DNA of 64,000 nt from Cladosporium sp. IMV 00045. Its lineage: Eukaryota > Ascomycota > Dothideomycetes > Cladosporiales > Cladosporiaceae. Every line of letters starts with the position of its first letter. Position 1 is the first letter of the stretch. Position numbers and translations under genes: made by a program. The notes beneath the pieces are model-generated. The model was not told where the DNA came from, searched no databases, and was given only the letters and a program-made list of their open reading frames with translations. Positions 1 through 10,460 of the stretch are shown here, piece by piece. The stretch spans positions 1 through 64,000 of the forward strand of contig MSJI02000561.1 of the NCBI GenBank assembly GCA_001931905.2, given 5' to 3'.

Positions 1-501
1 ACCATCACCTGCTGGAATGCTTGCAATAACTTAAAGTGAATCTTTTCGATAACACGCTTTTTCTCAACGGACTTCCAGTTCCCTCAATGACACTTTTTAT
101 ATTCTTCTCATTGGGCTCTCTTCTCTCTTCTCACATCTGGTTGCATCTCAAGAGATCCAGCTGGCTTGCTTCAGGTGTGTTTGCTCAAGAGTCTATGCTT
201 GTGTTTGCTCTTCACACAGAGTGACGTTACACATTCAAAAAAGCTCATCATGAACTCGATAGTCTGGTCCATTTGTGGTTCATCTATGGGCTGAGTTGAG
301 TCAATTATGGCATTGACTTTATGTCACACGTAGTCCAAGAAGAATACAACTAACTCAGGCAAATGAGGAACTGGTGCCACATTTGTTCAATTTAGTTGAC
401 TAACTTAACTTAGCTCGATGTTGCAAACATATGCAGTGCACTCTCATTCCTGATTCAACAAAATGCGTGCCTCTTATAGTGGCGGTCATGTAGGGGGCTA
501 T

Positions 502-749
502 TAGAGTCCTTCAGCACATGTGAACAGGTTAATGGCAGATTGTGACTGAACCTGTCGAGTGTTCACAGGATCTGTAAACAGCTAACAGGTGCTAAGAGCG
601 GTAAAGATTACTGGTGTCTGCAGTTCTCACTCGCATTTCGACGAGGAATAGCGATCTGGACGGGCCACGGCTCGCAGTCTGCAGTCTTGGCTGTACGTTA
701 GACATGTTCACTTATTCAGACACATGTAAATAGGTGCTGAAGGACTCTA
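502..749. mobile_element. MITE-like element with 14-bp terminal inverted repeats and TA flanks
   Basis: GAGTCCTTCAGCAC at 504-517 is exactly repeated in reverse complement at 734-747. Both copies are flanked by TA (502-503 and 748-749). This is the arrangement expected of a non-autonomous Tc1/mariner-type element of 244 bp with a TA target duplication. Partial inverted similarity (ACATGTG, GTGAACA) continues inside the termini. There is no coding capacity. One copy alone cannot prove mobility; other copies with the same ends would. Confidence 0.6.
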
Positions 750-2321
750 CTGAGTGAAAGTCAGAGACCTCAGTGCTATAAGTTATTGCTATGTTGGAGA
801 AGGGTGGGCGATGAAAAGAGGAACTGAGCTTATGCGTATGACTTAGAACCACCACTTCAGGGTTTTTAGGCGATGCAGACTCTAAACACTACCGCCGTAG
901 ACAAGCACGCTTTAAATGTCGCGGAGAAATGCTGCCCTGAAGACGACGTACAGGCCGATCGAGCAGACGTCAGGAGAGAGTGCTCTGATTGCACAGAATG
1001 CATGTGATATTGGTCCAACAACTATACATGAAGGGAAAGCCACTCAAGCCACTCGAGCTGCAGTGTCACAGAGTAGCTTGCAGCAGCTGCAAATGCCTCA
1101 ATGAGCCTCGCCTCGGTGCGGTGGCCTGGCTGCAGTCTGATGTCATTCGTATGTCCGATGCACATGATAGAAAGCGGGCATAGTCGTGAGGAGAGAGCGG
1201 ATCGAATGGAATTGGTGGTTTGAGAGACAAGTAAAGCAGCACGCGTGGGCATGTGTTTGAGGCGACGTACTGTCAAATATCCTACGTAAGGGGGGCCCAC
1301 GGTGATGAGATCGCCCTCTTCACTCCTCATCCAAGCACTCGCGGCCCGAATAACACGTGACAAGCATGCAGCTGGGAGGAAGTGAGGTCGCTACGGACAG
1401 AGGCGGAGCCTCATAGCCAATTGCCTGCGCTTCAACCAAATCCGCCAAGATGCGCGTAGACGCTCGACCAACAGCAGAGCGGGAGAGTGGGGGCCAGAGG
1501 TACGAGGCCTGAGGTTGTCAGTGGGGGGCCTGGCGGGGCTGTGCCATTTTGTCTCGATCTGAGCAACGTAAAACCATCAATCATCGTCCGAGTTGCAGTG
1601 GGTTGCGGCGATGTATCATGTACGGTTTATCCTTCCATCCGAGAGCGGCAATTGACTACCAATGGACCAATTTGTCATTTGGTACTCAAATGCAAAAGAA
1701 GATTGCAACACTCGATCGCCGTTGGGAGACCTGCCGACACATCGAAACCGGAAGAATTAGGTCGGCAGTTCGAGGAACCGCTTTCGAAACGTTACCTATT
1801 TATCCAATACGCTGAAAACATCTTGAGTGGTCTAGGCAAGGCAGACCGTCTGACCCGCAGAACACAAGGAAAAGACGTCGGAGATGCAATTCAAACGATC
1901 ACATGTGCGTACCCGAAATACATCGAGAGGTTGCTAAATGGCGCCATTGCTTGATCCCAACTAGGCTGAACCATTGCACCTATTAAACAGAGCTGCTACT
2001 GCGGTGTTCCTGCAGCTAGTCCCGCAGCAAGCTCCGAGGGGACGCTACTCCTGCATTACGTAGCCTATACATGGGCGAGGTCAAGGGAACCTCAGGTCTT
2101 GTCCAGGCCCTTTTGTCCATACACGTGCCGAGGAGCCAGCCGCCCTCCAGTCGCTGAGCAGACTAGCTGTGGGTTCTGACTTCTTACTCTCGATCCACAC
2201 TACTAGCAATGCTCCAATGGAGCACATCCAAGGACACCACTTTGCCAGTGTCCCGCGCCTCATCCACAAGATGAGGGGTCAGAGTGGGGTGTTTTGCGAG
2301 ACATAGAGGCATCCAGATGGC

Positions 2322-2328
2322 ATAAATA
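2322..2328 (+). promoter_or_regulatory. TATA-like box of the methyltransferase gene
   Basis: ATAAATA lies 278 bp upstream of the ATG at 2606. A CT-rich tract follows at about 2350-2390, as is common at fungal transcription starts. This placement implies a 5' leader of roughly 200-250 nt containing the repeated motif at 2456-2579. Confidence 0.4.
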
Positions 2329-2455
2329 CTGGCCAGTTTGGAGGTATCCCGTTTCCTCTCCTCTTCTCTTCACTCACACCCAAACTGTATTTATTGGAAG
2401 CCCAGTATTGCAAGTGATAAATAACTTCTGACACGCCTACGCTGCCAACTTACCA

Positions 2456-2579
2456 TCCAAAGCAACAAACATCCAAAGCACCAATCTTACTCTCCCGGAC
2501 ACGCACTCTCTCCAAAGCACCAACAGCCCAGAGCACCGCTCTTCTTCCAAAGCAACCTCTTCCTGGTCTCCAAAGCGCC
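2456..2579 (+). repeat. Five copies of TCCAAAGCAMC in a 5' leader
   Basis: The 11-mer occurs at 2456-2466 (ending AAC), 2472-2482 (ACC), 2511-2521 (ACC), 2546-2556 (AAC) and 2569-2579 (GCC), all on the plus strand. All copies lie within the 150 bases before the methyltransferase ATG. If the TATA-like box at 2322 is used, every copy is transcribed, so the repeats could act on the mRNA or as clustered protein-binding sites. Confidence 0.7.
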
Positions 2580-2605
2580 AAATCCCACAGCAACACTCAC
2601 CAACC

Positions 2606-3313
2606 ATGTCTACCGCAGCCCCCTCTTATGACCACATCCACGGTGACAACCCTTACCTGGCACGTTCCTACGGTAACCTGGACATCCAGGACATGACCAA
2701 GCTGTATGATGACTGGGCCAGCACTTACGACAAGGACGTGATGGAAGGTGAGGAGTACAAGGGCCCTCCTATCATCGCTGAGACCATCTTCAAGCACCTC
2801 CAGCCCCGGCAAATCGTCAACGGCGCCATCTCACCGGACGTCAAGATCCTCGACGCTGGCTGCGGCACCGGTCTGGTTGGCATCTACCTTGCCAAACTCG
2901 GCGCGAAGCAGATCGACGGCATTGATCTTTCCCCCGGCATGCTCGACATTGCTCGCAAGACAGGCACCTACGACAAGCTCGAGCCCGCTGATCTCACCAA
3001 CCCCATCCAGTTCGAGACCGGCACTTACGACGTCACATCATGCGTCGGCACCTTTACCGCCGGCCACGTCGGACCTCAGTGCTTCGACGAGCTGGTGCGC
3101 GTCACCAAGAACGGCGGCCTGGTCGTTGCCACCGTTCTGGACGAGATCTGGAAGCCCCTTGGCTTCGACAAGCAGGTCGAGAAGCTAGGCGCCGACGGCA
3201 AGGTCGAGATCATCGGTACCGACCTTATGCTCTACCGTACCAAGCACAAGGCCGCTGCCAGGAATGTCATCCTGAGGAAGATCGATGGGAGGGACTCGCC
3301 TCTCCAGAAGTAG
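2606..3313 (+). CDS. Class I SAM-dependent methyltransferase
   Basis: A 235-residue single-exon protein. The glycine-rich SAM-binding motif I (ILDAGCGTGLVGIYLAKLGA, about residue 80) is followed by an acidic strand end (IDGIDLSPGML) typical of Rossmann-fold methyltransferases. The N-terminal stretch around YDDWASTYDKD matches the start of the small methyltransferases related to human METTL27. The substrate cannot be told from sequence and a small molecule is likely. The ATG has a good context (CCAACCATGTC). The coding sequence is strongly enriched in C at third positions, suggesting high expression. It stands alone and is transcribed toward the SDR gene. Confidence 0.85.
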   Translation: MSTAAPSYDHIHGDNPYLARSYGNLDIQDMTKLYDDWASTYDKDVMEGEEYKGPPIIAETIFKHLQPRQIVNGAISPDVKILDAGCGTGLVGIYLAKLGAKQIDGIDLSPGMLDIARKTGTYDKLEPADLTNPIQFETGTYDVTSCVGTFTAGHVGPQCFDELVRVTKNGGLVVATVLDEIWKPLGFDKQVEKLGADGKVEIIGTDLMLYRTKHKAAARNVILRKIDGRDSPLQK

Positions 3314-3875
3314 AGTGATGGCCGCTTGCTGTGAATTGACGGACCCGGAAATGAATAACACCCGCCGTAAGTATGATGAATTGCGGTGCTGGTTTTATGT
3401 AACGACATGAAAAGTTAGTGCTTTGACATGGAATGAAAACGTGATCAAAACCTTTTAATATGACTTCACTTGTTCCGTTCGATGCTATGTTCCGTGGTCT
3501 GTAAAAGCTCGTTCGGTAAACCACCGAGTGTGCGTAGTAAGTCGGCACGCGCGTTTGATCTCGTCTTGCAGTCTGCTCACCAGTGTCTTCCGTGACGCTT
3601 CGCCCTCCGGCAGCTCAGAAGTCGTGGGATGGTTCTGGTATCAACAAAGGACTTCAAAATGTTCGGTAGCGCTTGTCCAGGGTCCTCGGCGAATCGCCGA
3701 AAAGTGGAGCACCAAAATGAAGTCGCAGTCGCTGGCGGATGCCGCAACGCAAAATGACTTAGGTCGTCTCTAGAATCGTTTGAGAATATAAGAACCGAAT
3801 GACGGATGATGCAGTGGGGGCACGTTTCGAGATACTCGAACCACATTCAACAAAAATTGATCAACAAGTCGCAAA
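3314..3875. other. Intergenic region, methyltransferase to SDR
   Basis: This holds the 3' end of the methyltransferase gene and the promoter of the SDR gene. A TATA-like sequence (AATATAAG, about 3785-3792) lies about 85 bp before the SDR ATG. The overlapping open frames are short and show nothing recognisable. Confidence 0.5.
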
Positions 3876-4696
3876 ATGTCGTTAAACGGAAAGGTCGCTA
3901 TTGTAACCGGCGGCGCACGAGGCATTGGAAAGGGTATTGTCATTTCTCTTGCACAGCAAGGGGCGAAGGTGAGCTCATATACCTTATGAAAAGACAATCC
4001 ACGACTCTGACAATTCGACAGGTCGCCTTCAACTACACCTCCGACTCTTCAGCAGCCGCAGCTAAACAGCTATGCATCGACGTTGAGAACCTAGGCTCGC
4101 AAGCCGTCTCCGTGCAAGGCGACATGAAACTGAGAAGCACACACAGGACTCTGATCGAAACCGCGCAGCGTACATTCGGCGTCAACCGTCTGGATATTCT
4201 GGTCAACAATGCCGGCGCAGGAGACAATCGTCCGCTGGAAGAGGTGACGGAAGAAATATACGAACACCTCATGGACGTGAACGTGAAGTCTCTGGTCTTC
4301 ATGACGCAGGCTTTCATCGCTCATGTCAATCGCGGTGGACGCATTGTCAACCTCTCATCGATTTCGGCCCGTGGAGGCTACTCGACTCAGTCCGTCTACG
4401 CTGCCAGCAAGGCTGCTGTCGAAGGACTGACCAAGGTCTGGGCAAGAGAGCTGGGTCATAAGTACGGTATCACAGTCAATTGCGTTAACCCAGGGCCTGT
4501 CGACACGGATATGTACCGAGCGGCTGGTGAGGTGCACCTGAAGAAGATGGAGGAAGACAATTCCAAAGTGCCGGCGGCGCCAAGGGCAGGCACACCCCAG
4601 GATATTGCAGATATCGTATGTTTCCTTTGCGAAGAACGCTCGAGATGGGTGACGGGAGATACTGTGTGTGCCAATGGCGGTATGCTTTTCACATGA
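3876..4696 (+). CDS. Short-chain dehydrogenase/reductase (classical SDR)
   Basis: Two exons, 3876-3968 and 4022-4696, separated by a 53-nt intron (GTGAGC...ACAG, phase 0), give 255 residues. The classical SDR signatures are all present: TGGARGIG cofactor motif at residues 11-18, NNAG at 93-96, serines at 143-144, and the catalytic pair Y157/K161 (YAASK). The PGPVDTDM loop follows. The family is FabG-like and NAD(P)H-linked; the fungal members include ketoacyl, polyketide and polyol reductases. L-xylulose reductase of the pentose pathway is also an SDR, and an L-arabinitol dehydrogenase lies nearby, but sequence alone does not assign the substrate. It converges with the regulator gene at 4957. 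Confidence 0.88.
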
Positions 4697-4929
4697 GCTT
4701 ATCATACGCTCACGGGTCGACGTAGTGAATCCCTCACTCACATTTACGTCCAAAATGGATTCCATGAACCAAGTCCTTTTTTCATCATAGTCTGATCGGT
4801 ATCATTCGCTTAAGCTTATGTCAGTCAAGGTTTATGAATCCTCGTGCTGCTTCTCGATTCGTGGTACTGCACGCTCGACGATGTCGCGGAGGCCAGCGAT
4901 GTTTTCGTAAGGCGATGGCAATATCTCTA

Positions 4930-4963
4930 AGAGTGAAAATTTGGCGATAGAGATTTTCACTCT
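4930..4963. terminator. Perfect 11-bp inverted repeat overlapping the stop codon of the regulator gene
   Basis: AGAGTGAAAAT (4930-4940) and ATTTTCACTCT (4953-4963) are exact reverse complements with a 12-nt loop. On the minus strand the TGA stop of the Zn2Cys6 gene (4957-4959) lies inside one arm. The transcript would therefore form a hairpin right at the stop codon and 3' UTR start. A role in termination, 3' processing or translation is inference. Confidence 0.5.
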
Positions 4964-7243
4964 AGAAAGTCATGCCTCGAAAATTCATTCCACTGAGCGG
5001 ATGCGTTTCCCGCATCTAGGAACTCAGTATTGACGTCTTGCGGCCAAAGCCAGAAAAGATCCGCGGCGTTGCCTTGCAAGAGATTGGCGGCATCTCCCTC
5101 CAGGCTGAAGTCGTCGTACAAAGGTAGGCCAGTGTTTGCTTCGGGATTTGACGTGCTCGAAGAATCTAGCGGATTGGCTGCAGCATTTGTGGCCCATGAC
5201 CCTTCACCAGTAGCAGTCGATGACGCGCGATCGAAGCGTTCTGTAAAATCAAGTCAGTCGGTATCCAGGTATAACTAGACTTCCATACCACTGCATCGCA
5301 CGTGCAAATAGCCTCGTTGGGAGAAAAGGGGCATAGCAAACGTACCAATTAGATTACTGAGAAGATGTTTCGCTCGTACCGCGACCCCTTGCGCGGGAGC
5401 CAGAATATTCAAAGCTTCAAGTGATCGCTCTAATCTGAATCTCCATTGAAGAGCAGCAGAATCGGCAGGCTTATACGCAAGACACGTGGCGTGCACAAAG
5501 CTTGCAGAAAGGAGCCAGTAAGTGGCGTACCACGCGAAACCACGCTTGCATCGTGGATTTGACTGAAGGAAAGCATGTATTGAGTCCACGCAAGCGTCCG
5601 CCGTGTCAAGACAAGTCTGCACTCTCTGGTCTTTAATGCTGAATCGTGGCGTCTTTGCCAGGGCGAGGAAAAGGAAGGGCCGGTTGAGAACTATGCGCAG
5701 GTGGTGGGCGCGCCAGAGCAGGACATACTTTGGGCGTTCTAGTCGAGATGGCAACTGTGAGTTTTCATGGAGATAGATGGGGAGGCTTTCGTGCCAAGTC
5801 GTGATCTGATTGTCTAGATGCTGTGCGCGTCCCATATCAGGTGTCTGGTTTGAGAGTAGTTCCGTCTGCACAGAGTTTGCGATGATGGCGAGCTGTATCT
5901 GTGCGATCAAGCATGATGTGACTGTAGGTCCGTCTCGGGCTGGTGGTAGTGCTTCCATATCAACGGTCAGACTGGAATCTTCCAGATTTGTAGGAGGTTT
6001 GATGTTTACTCCAATCAGAGACACCGGGGGTCTTCCGAACGTGAGTTGTGCGCCCGACACAAATATGAATAATACCCACCAGGCGCGGCGGCGTTGTTCC
6101 ATGAGGAACGGCGAGGTCGAAAAGTTCCCGAATTCTCTGTGCAAGCCGATCGAGAGAGCCATAGACCATGCGATTCCAATCAATGCAAAGCCGGCATTGG
6201 GCTTGTTGCGCTTTTGCAAATAGTTTGCCATGAGTACCAATGCTTGTACATAGCACAGAGAGCCTTTTCCGAGTACTGAGAGAGATACGCATTCTCTAGC
6301 CCTGCGGTAGAATCCCAGATCGATGTTGGTATTCTCGGAGTCTCCCACAAATGCTCCCATGGTGATCACCATGTTGTAAAGGAGCGGCCAGGAACCATCA
6401 CGAGGCTTAGGCGCGACGCCTGCTAAAGTTAGAATCGCAATTACACATACCAGGCGGCCATCAACGTACCTGCCATTCGTGCGCGGAAGAGCCCTTCGTG
6501 GAGGAGCGGGTAGGCGGTGTGGAAGAGAGTAAAATAATCGTTGATAACCTCATCGATGTTCACCATGTTTAACGCAGGCTCCATTGAATCGATAGAATCA
6601 CCAGGAGATTCACCAGGCGCAGTGTCTTCATATCCAGCTTGGCCCTCAGAAGGTAGTGAGCGCAAGAACTTCACAGCTGCAAGTCCTGATTGAGGTCCGG
6701 TATATCCAGACTTGCGAGGCCCAACTGTCAGGAATCCCATACCGTCAATTGCCTCGTTGAAGTCGTCAGACTCGTCAAATTCAAAGTCTTCTGCATTGGT
6801 ATATTCGGCATTTCCATGTTCCGCAACATGTGAGGTCTCTGGCTCGGAGTGTACAGCCCAGGCTGAGCCACTAGATGTCGGAGATTCTGTATCTGCTGAC
6901 TGCATTCCATGGCTTTGTCTTTCTATGTCCAATAAGGCTTGCTCAAGTGTGATGTGTGGCACATGTTGCACCCATGCCTTTTTGACATTTTCTATGAAGA
7001 CTTCGTGACGATCAAGGCTTCTGCGATCGTGTGTCAGCCCAACGTCAAGCCACAGTTCGAAATGATGAGGACCAACCTCTGCAAAGCAGAAACTCGATGC
7101 ATTGGCGCAGAGTAAACGCATGTCTTCCTGTCGCGCGTACAGTTCGAGCACTGAGGCTCCGTGGAGCATTTTACCTTCCTCCGTTTGCACTCGTCGCATG
7201 CTGCGGTACGCCGAGCTCGCCGTGCGGGCGTGAGTGCGCTCAT
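4957..7243 (-). CDS. Zn(II)2Cys6 transcription factor with fungal-specific middle homology region
   Basis: Exons 7077-7243, 6470-7020, 5346-6419 and 4957-5240, with introns of 56, 50 and 105 nt, all in phase, give 691 residues. The N-terminal zinc cluster has the canonical spacing C-x2-C-x6-C-x5-C-x2-C-x6-C (residues 17-42). An acidic linker follows. From about residue 215 the protein reads as the fungal_trans regulatory domain (FTLFHTAYPLLHEGLFRAR, then GSWPLLYNMVITMGAF). The C-terminus after the third intron is Ser/Asn/Asp-rich and ends in an acidic, aromatic stretch that could activate transcription. Its neighbours, an SDR, a sugar transporter and a polyol dehydrogenase, make it a candidate local regulator. 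A CGG-N7-CCG site of the type these proteins bind lies at 10105-10117. Confidence 0.9.
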
Positions 7244-7655
7244 ATTGGCTGTTACTTAGATCTCAGTAGCATGGCGATATCTCCTCCCCGTCGAGTGGGA
7301 AGGCGTATGAAAGTCACTCGGTCTTGGTCCGAACAAGAAGCGGGGACTGGCTCACCAAAAACGCCTCCAGCGAAGGGTCCGATCCACATTCGACCCGCCC
7401 AGAGATCACATTTACGCTACTTATCATACTAACATTAATTCGAATTATCACCGGTATAACGCATCCGAGTGATGCGCGAACGGAAGGGTTCAAGTGTTTC
7501 GAATGCACAAGATATTAATCCAACACGAGGCTGTATCGATCTCAAAACGCTACAGAGCCCGTCCTATCACCTATCTTATGCTTCCCCATCGCCCGACCTG
7601 ATAATGCAGACCTTGAGAACATTTTTAACTTCGTTTGAAAGTTTACCTCGAGGCT
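7244..7655. other. Intergenic region upstream of the regulator gene
   Basis: This 412-bp stretch holds the 3' end of the MFS transporter gene and the promoter of the Zn2Cys6 regulator, both on the minus strand. It is richer in A+T than the genes beside it. I see no further gene. Confidence 0.5.
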
Positions 7656-9774
7656 TCATGACGCATGATACAACTCTGGGCAAGGTCTGGAGTCGTCGAA
7701 AAGTAGCCACCGTCTACACCACCAAGGCAAGACCTCCATAGCCTGGTAGCTTGCATGTCGTCTCGTCGGGACAGCAAAAACATAGTCCAGTTCTTCAAGA
7801 GTCTTCTCCTTAGTCTCTGGAAGAAAGAGAAAGATGAGCACCAAAGCGATCACATTCATCCCGGCATAGAAACCGAATGAGCCAGCTGGGCCGAATGCTT
7901 GGAGCATACGCGGGAAGGTCAGTGATAAAACTGCAGCCCAGAAATTATTGGTGGCTACAGCCCAGGACATGCCGACTTCTCGATGCGAGAGTGGGAAGAC
8001 TTCCGCTGAGTACACAAAGGCACATGGCCCTTCGCCTGGCGAGTAGAAGACGACGAACAGGAATATGAACAGCGCTATAGCTGCCAGTCGTCCAGTCGAT
8101 TCGGACTCCGGGATCTTGAAGGAAAGACCAGTAGCTAGCAGAGCCCAGAACATGTGAGGGAATGTGCTGATCAAGAGTGTGCGCCGACCCCATCTGTCAA
8201 TTGTGTAAAGAGCGGGTATAGCAAATAGGAACATGGTCATTCCAAACCCCCAGGATACAAGCAAGGCGACCTCTTGAGAGAATCCGGCATCGACGAATAT
8301 TGTTGAAGAGTAGAATGCAACAACATTTACTGATTCAAGTCAGCTGATAAAGCACCATGAAAGAAGTCTTGACTGATCCTGTTGATTCCATACTCACATC
8401 CACACATTTGCTGAGCAATCATGATGATTCCAGACGCTTGTGTTGCTCGCCTCACCCGAGGTACGCTGAAAAGCTGGGCAAAGCGTGCGAAGTAGTCCTT
8501 GAATCCGGATCTCTCTTCGTCATCGATGATCAAGCTCCTCTCTGTCTCCAGTTGAACGTGGACATAGTAGAGATCTCTGGCAGCTTGCAGTGGAGTGTGG
8601 CGGACTTTGACAAGCGAATCGAAAGCCTCCCGGTGGCGCCCGTTCTTGATCAGCCATCTTGCAGATTCCGGGACGAGGTAAATACCTATCAACAGAGGGA
8701 TGGCAGGCAGACAAGCGGAGCCCAGTTGCAGCCTCCAGGCGATATCGCCAGTGCCAGCTACTGTGAGATTGGCTGAGAAGCCTAGCATGATACCGAAAGC
8801 GACCCAGACCTGCCACGACATGACCAGCGCACCTCGAATGGCGGCAGGTGCATTCTCGGCCGAGAATACTGGTACCGTAACCTCCTTGAGACCCATGCCG
8901 ACGCCGAGAAGGACGCGACATACGAGCAGTTGAGGCCACGTCTGGGAGACCGCCTGCCCGATTGGAGCTAAGAGACTGAATATAGAGCCGATAAAGATTG
9001 CACCACGGCGACCGAAATAATGGTTGCAAGGATCAGACATCCAGCAGGCGCTGGCGCACAGTTAGTATGGAACACTCTTGCATAAAAGGGAAAGGAACTC
9101 ACAATAAGAACAAAGATATGTATGGAGCGGCGTTGATAACACCGATGATCCACGAGTTAGTCTCACAGTTACCCAGGGCTTCACACTGTGTACCAGTATC
9201 TGCAATACCAAACTCTTGCGGAAACGACAGATTGGCTCCGTTTGACCCGGTTTGATCCCAACCTTGTATGGCTGCGCCGATCGAGTTGAGTGCAATGATG
9301 TAGTAAAGCATCTTCGGCTGATCCCAACGGTTTTGAGCTTCTGTTTGGAGAGACTCGATATCATCTCGCGAAAGTTCTTGAATGGTTTCGAGAGCGTCGG
9401 GTTGCTGAGCAACGAGTGCGCCTTTTTTGAGATGATCCAGGGCGTATTCCAGTTGATGTTCTTGAGCGTAGCGTTCAACGTCCTTCAGTAATTCTGCTTT
9501 CGATTTCGAAGCGAGCGGATTCGGTATTCTATCGATATAAGAGTCAACCAATGGCCTCGATACAACCCGATCAAATCCAGATCTGATAGACTGACTCTCC
9601 AGAACTGTTATTTCGCATCGCAGCAACGCTACTGCGACGAGCTTCGGGATCGAGCGCAATGGAGGGCATCTCATTATGTTCGACGAGGGCAGAGCCGCGG
9701 CTGGAGAGACGTTAGCATCTCGTTGAAAATCGAAGGTGAGCCACTGACGTTTGTGTGCCCTTTGGAGCACCCAT
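7656..9774 (-). CDS. MFS sugar transporter (sugar porter family)
   Basis: Five exons, 9749-9774, 9596-9700, 9103-9528, 8398-9050 and 7656-8329, with introns of 48, 67, 52 and 68 nt, join in phase to 627 residues. Sugar-porter signatures in order: [20 protein letters not shown] before the substrate pocket, the loop between helices 2 and 3 (GRRG), VPESARWL after helix 6, a cytosolic loop, QQMCG in helix 7, DRWGRR between helices 8 and 9, and [15 protein letters not shown] after helix 12. About 100 hydrophilic residues precede helix 1, as in many fungal members. It should import a sugar or polyol across the plasma membrane. It is divergent from the L-arabinitol dehydrogenase-like gene at 10461 and lies beside the Zn2Cys6 gene. 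The 26-nt first exon is short but preserves frame. Confidence 0.9.
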
Positions 9775-9880
9775 GTTGATAGGCCGGACGTAACGGGTCT
9801 GAATGAGTCGAAGTCAGTTCAGGCAAATACCTTGAAAGGGAGAAGTCACGACCTTTCTCTTGCACGAGACGGTAAGGTCA

Positions 9881-9888
9881 TTTATATA
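9881..9888 (-). promoter_or_regulatory. TATA box of the MFS transporter gene
   Basis: On the minus strand this reads TATATAAA, 107 bp upstream of the transporter ATG at 9774. That leaves room for a short leader. It is one of the clearest TATA boxes in the window and suggests an inducible gene. Confidence 0.55.
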
Positions 9889-10102
9889 TGAGTTCTAGTG
9901 TCATGGTCCAACCGTGCAACCCCGTGGAGACTCCATACATCCCCGCCAAGGACAGAACATAGCCGACAGTGTCTTCATAACGGTGATCGGGAACTACCCG
10001 GGCCTGGTCAAGTAATTCCTCTTGATTCTGATTTCTCAATGTCGATGGAGGTGTAATCACTTCGAGTGCCAAGTGTTGCGCATACGCCATCAGCTCGCTC
10101 TC

Positions 10103-10119
10103 CTCGGCGAGTCGCCGAG
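10103..10119. promoter_or_regulatory. Palindromic CGG-N7-CCG element, candidate Zn2Cys6 binding site
   Basis: CTCGGCGA-G-TCGCCGAG is a perfect 8-bp inverted repeat around one base and contains CGG (10105-10107) and CCG (10115-10117) seven bases apart. Inverted CGG half-sites are the usual targets of dimeric Zn2Cys6 factors. The site is almost centred between two divergent start codons, 331 bp from the transporter ATG and 344 bp from the dehydrogenase ATG. A regulator of this class is encoded 3 kb away. Binding is inferred. Confidence 0.5.
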
Positions 10120-10460
10120 CTCGTCTCGGAGACGGCATTTCGTTGCCCGAGATGCCAACAATTGAACGTCGCCACTGTTGACATACCGAATCCACACAAC
10201 ACTGTCAACGAGCAGACGAGAGACGAGAACTCACGATCATGACTTTCGTCAGATTCTTTTGCTCGGATCTCAGCCGCCAAAGAGATCCACTTGTCGCATT
10301 GTATCCGACAGTGGCAACTCCTTCGGGAAGTCACTTTGCACTGTTCCCGATCAATGTCGGCAGGTATAATTAATCAGTCTTTCGACAAGCCTGACGACAT
10401 GTCATTACACGCTCCCAAACCACCCCTCCACTCATCGAACAAAACCAACCACACACCACA

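Larger units (their letters stand above)
1..2605. other. Gene-poor left flank
   Basis: I can support no protein-coding gene here. The longest open frames (1022-1363 minus, 1487-1954 plus) show no recognisable domain or convincing splice structure and look like chance. The stretch contains the MITE-like element at 502-749. From about 2320 it contains the promoter and leader of the methyltransferase gene at 2606, including a TATA-like sequence and a pyrimidine-rich tract at about 2350-2390. Confidence 0.55.
9775..10460. other. Divergent promoter between sugar transporter and polyol dehydrogenase
   Basis: This 686-bp region serves both flanking genes. It holds a TATA box for the transporter (9881-9888, minus), a TATA-like TATAATTAA for the dehydrogenase (10365-10373, plus, 96 bp before its ATG) and the CGG-N7-CCG palindrome at 10103-10119. 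A minus-strand open frame at 9878-10195 (105 codons) crosses the middle. It has no recognisable domain and its last codons coincide with the transporter's TATA box, so I do not call it a gene. Confidence 0.65.

Noticed and set aside
1487..1954. 155-codon open frame on the plus strand
   Set aside because: No ATG in good context, no recognisable domain, mixed composition and no splice logic.
10008..10334. Cys-containing minus-strand frame (SCHCRIQCDKW) suggesting a degenerate zinc cluster
   Set aside because: Cysteine spacing does not fit Zn2Cys6, the frame lacks an ATG, and it lies in a divergent promoter.
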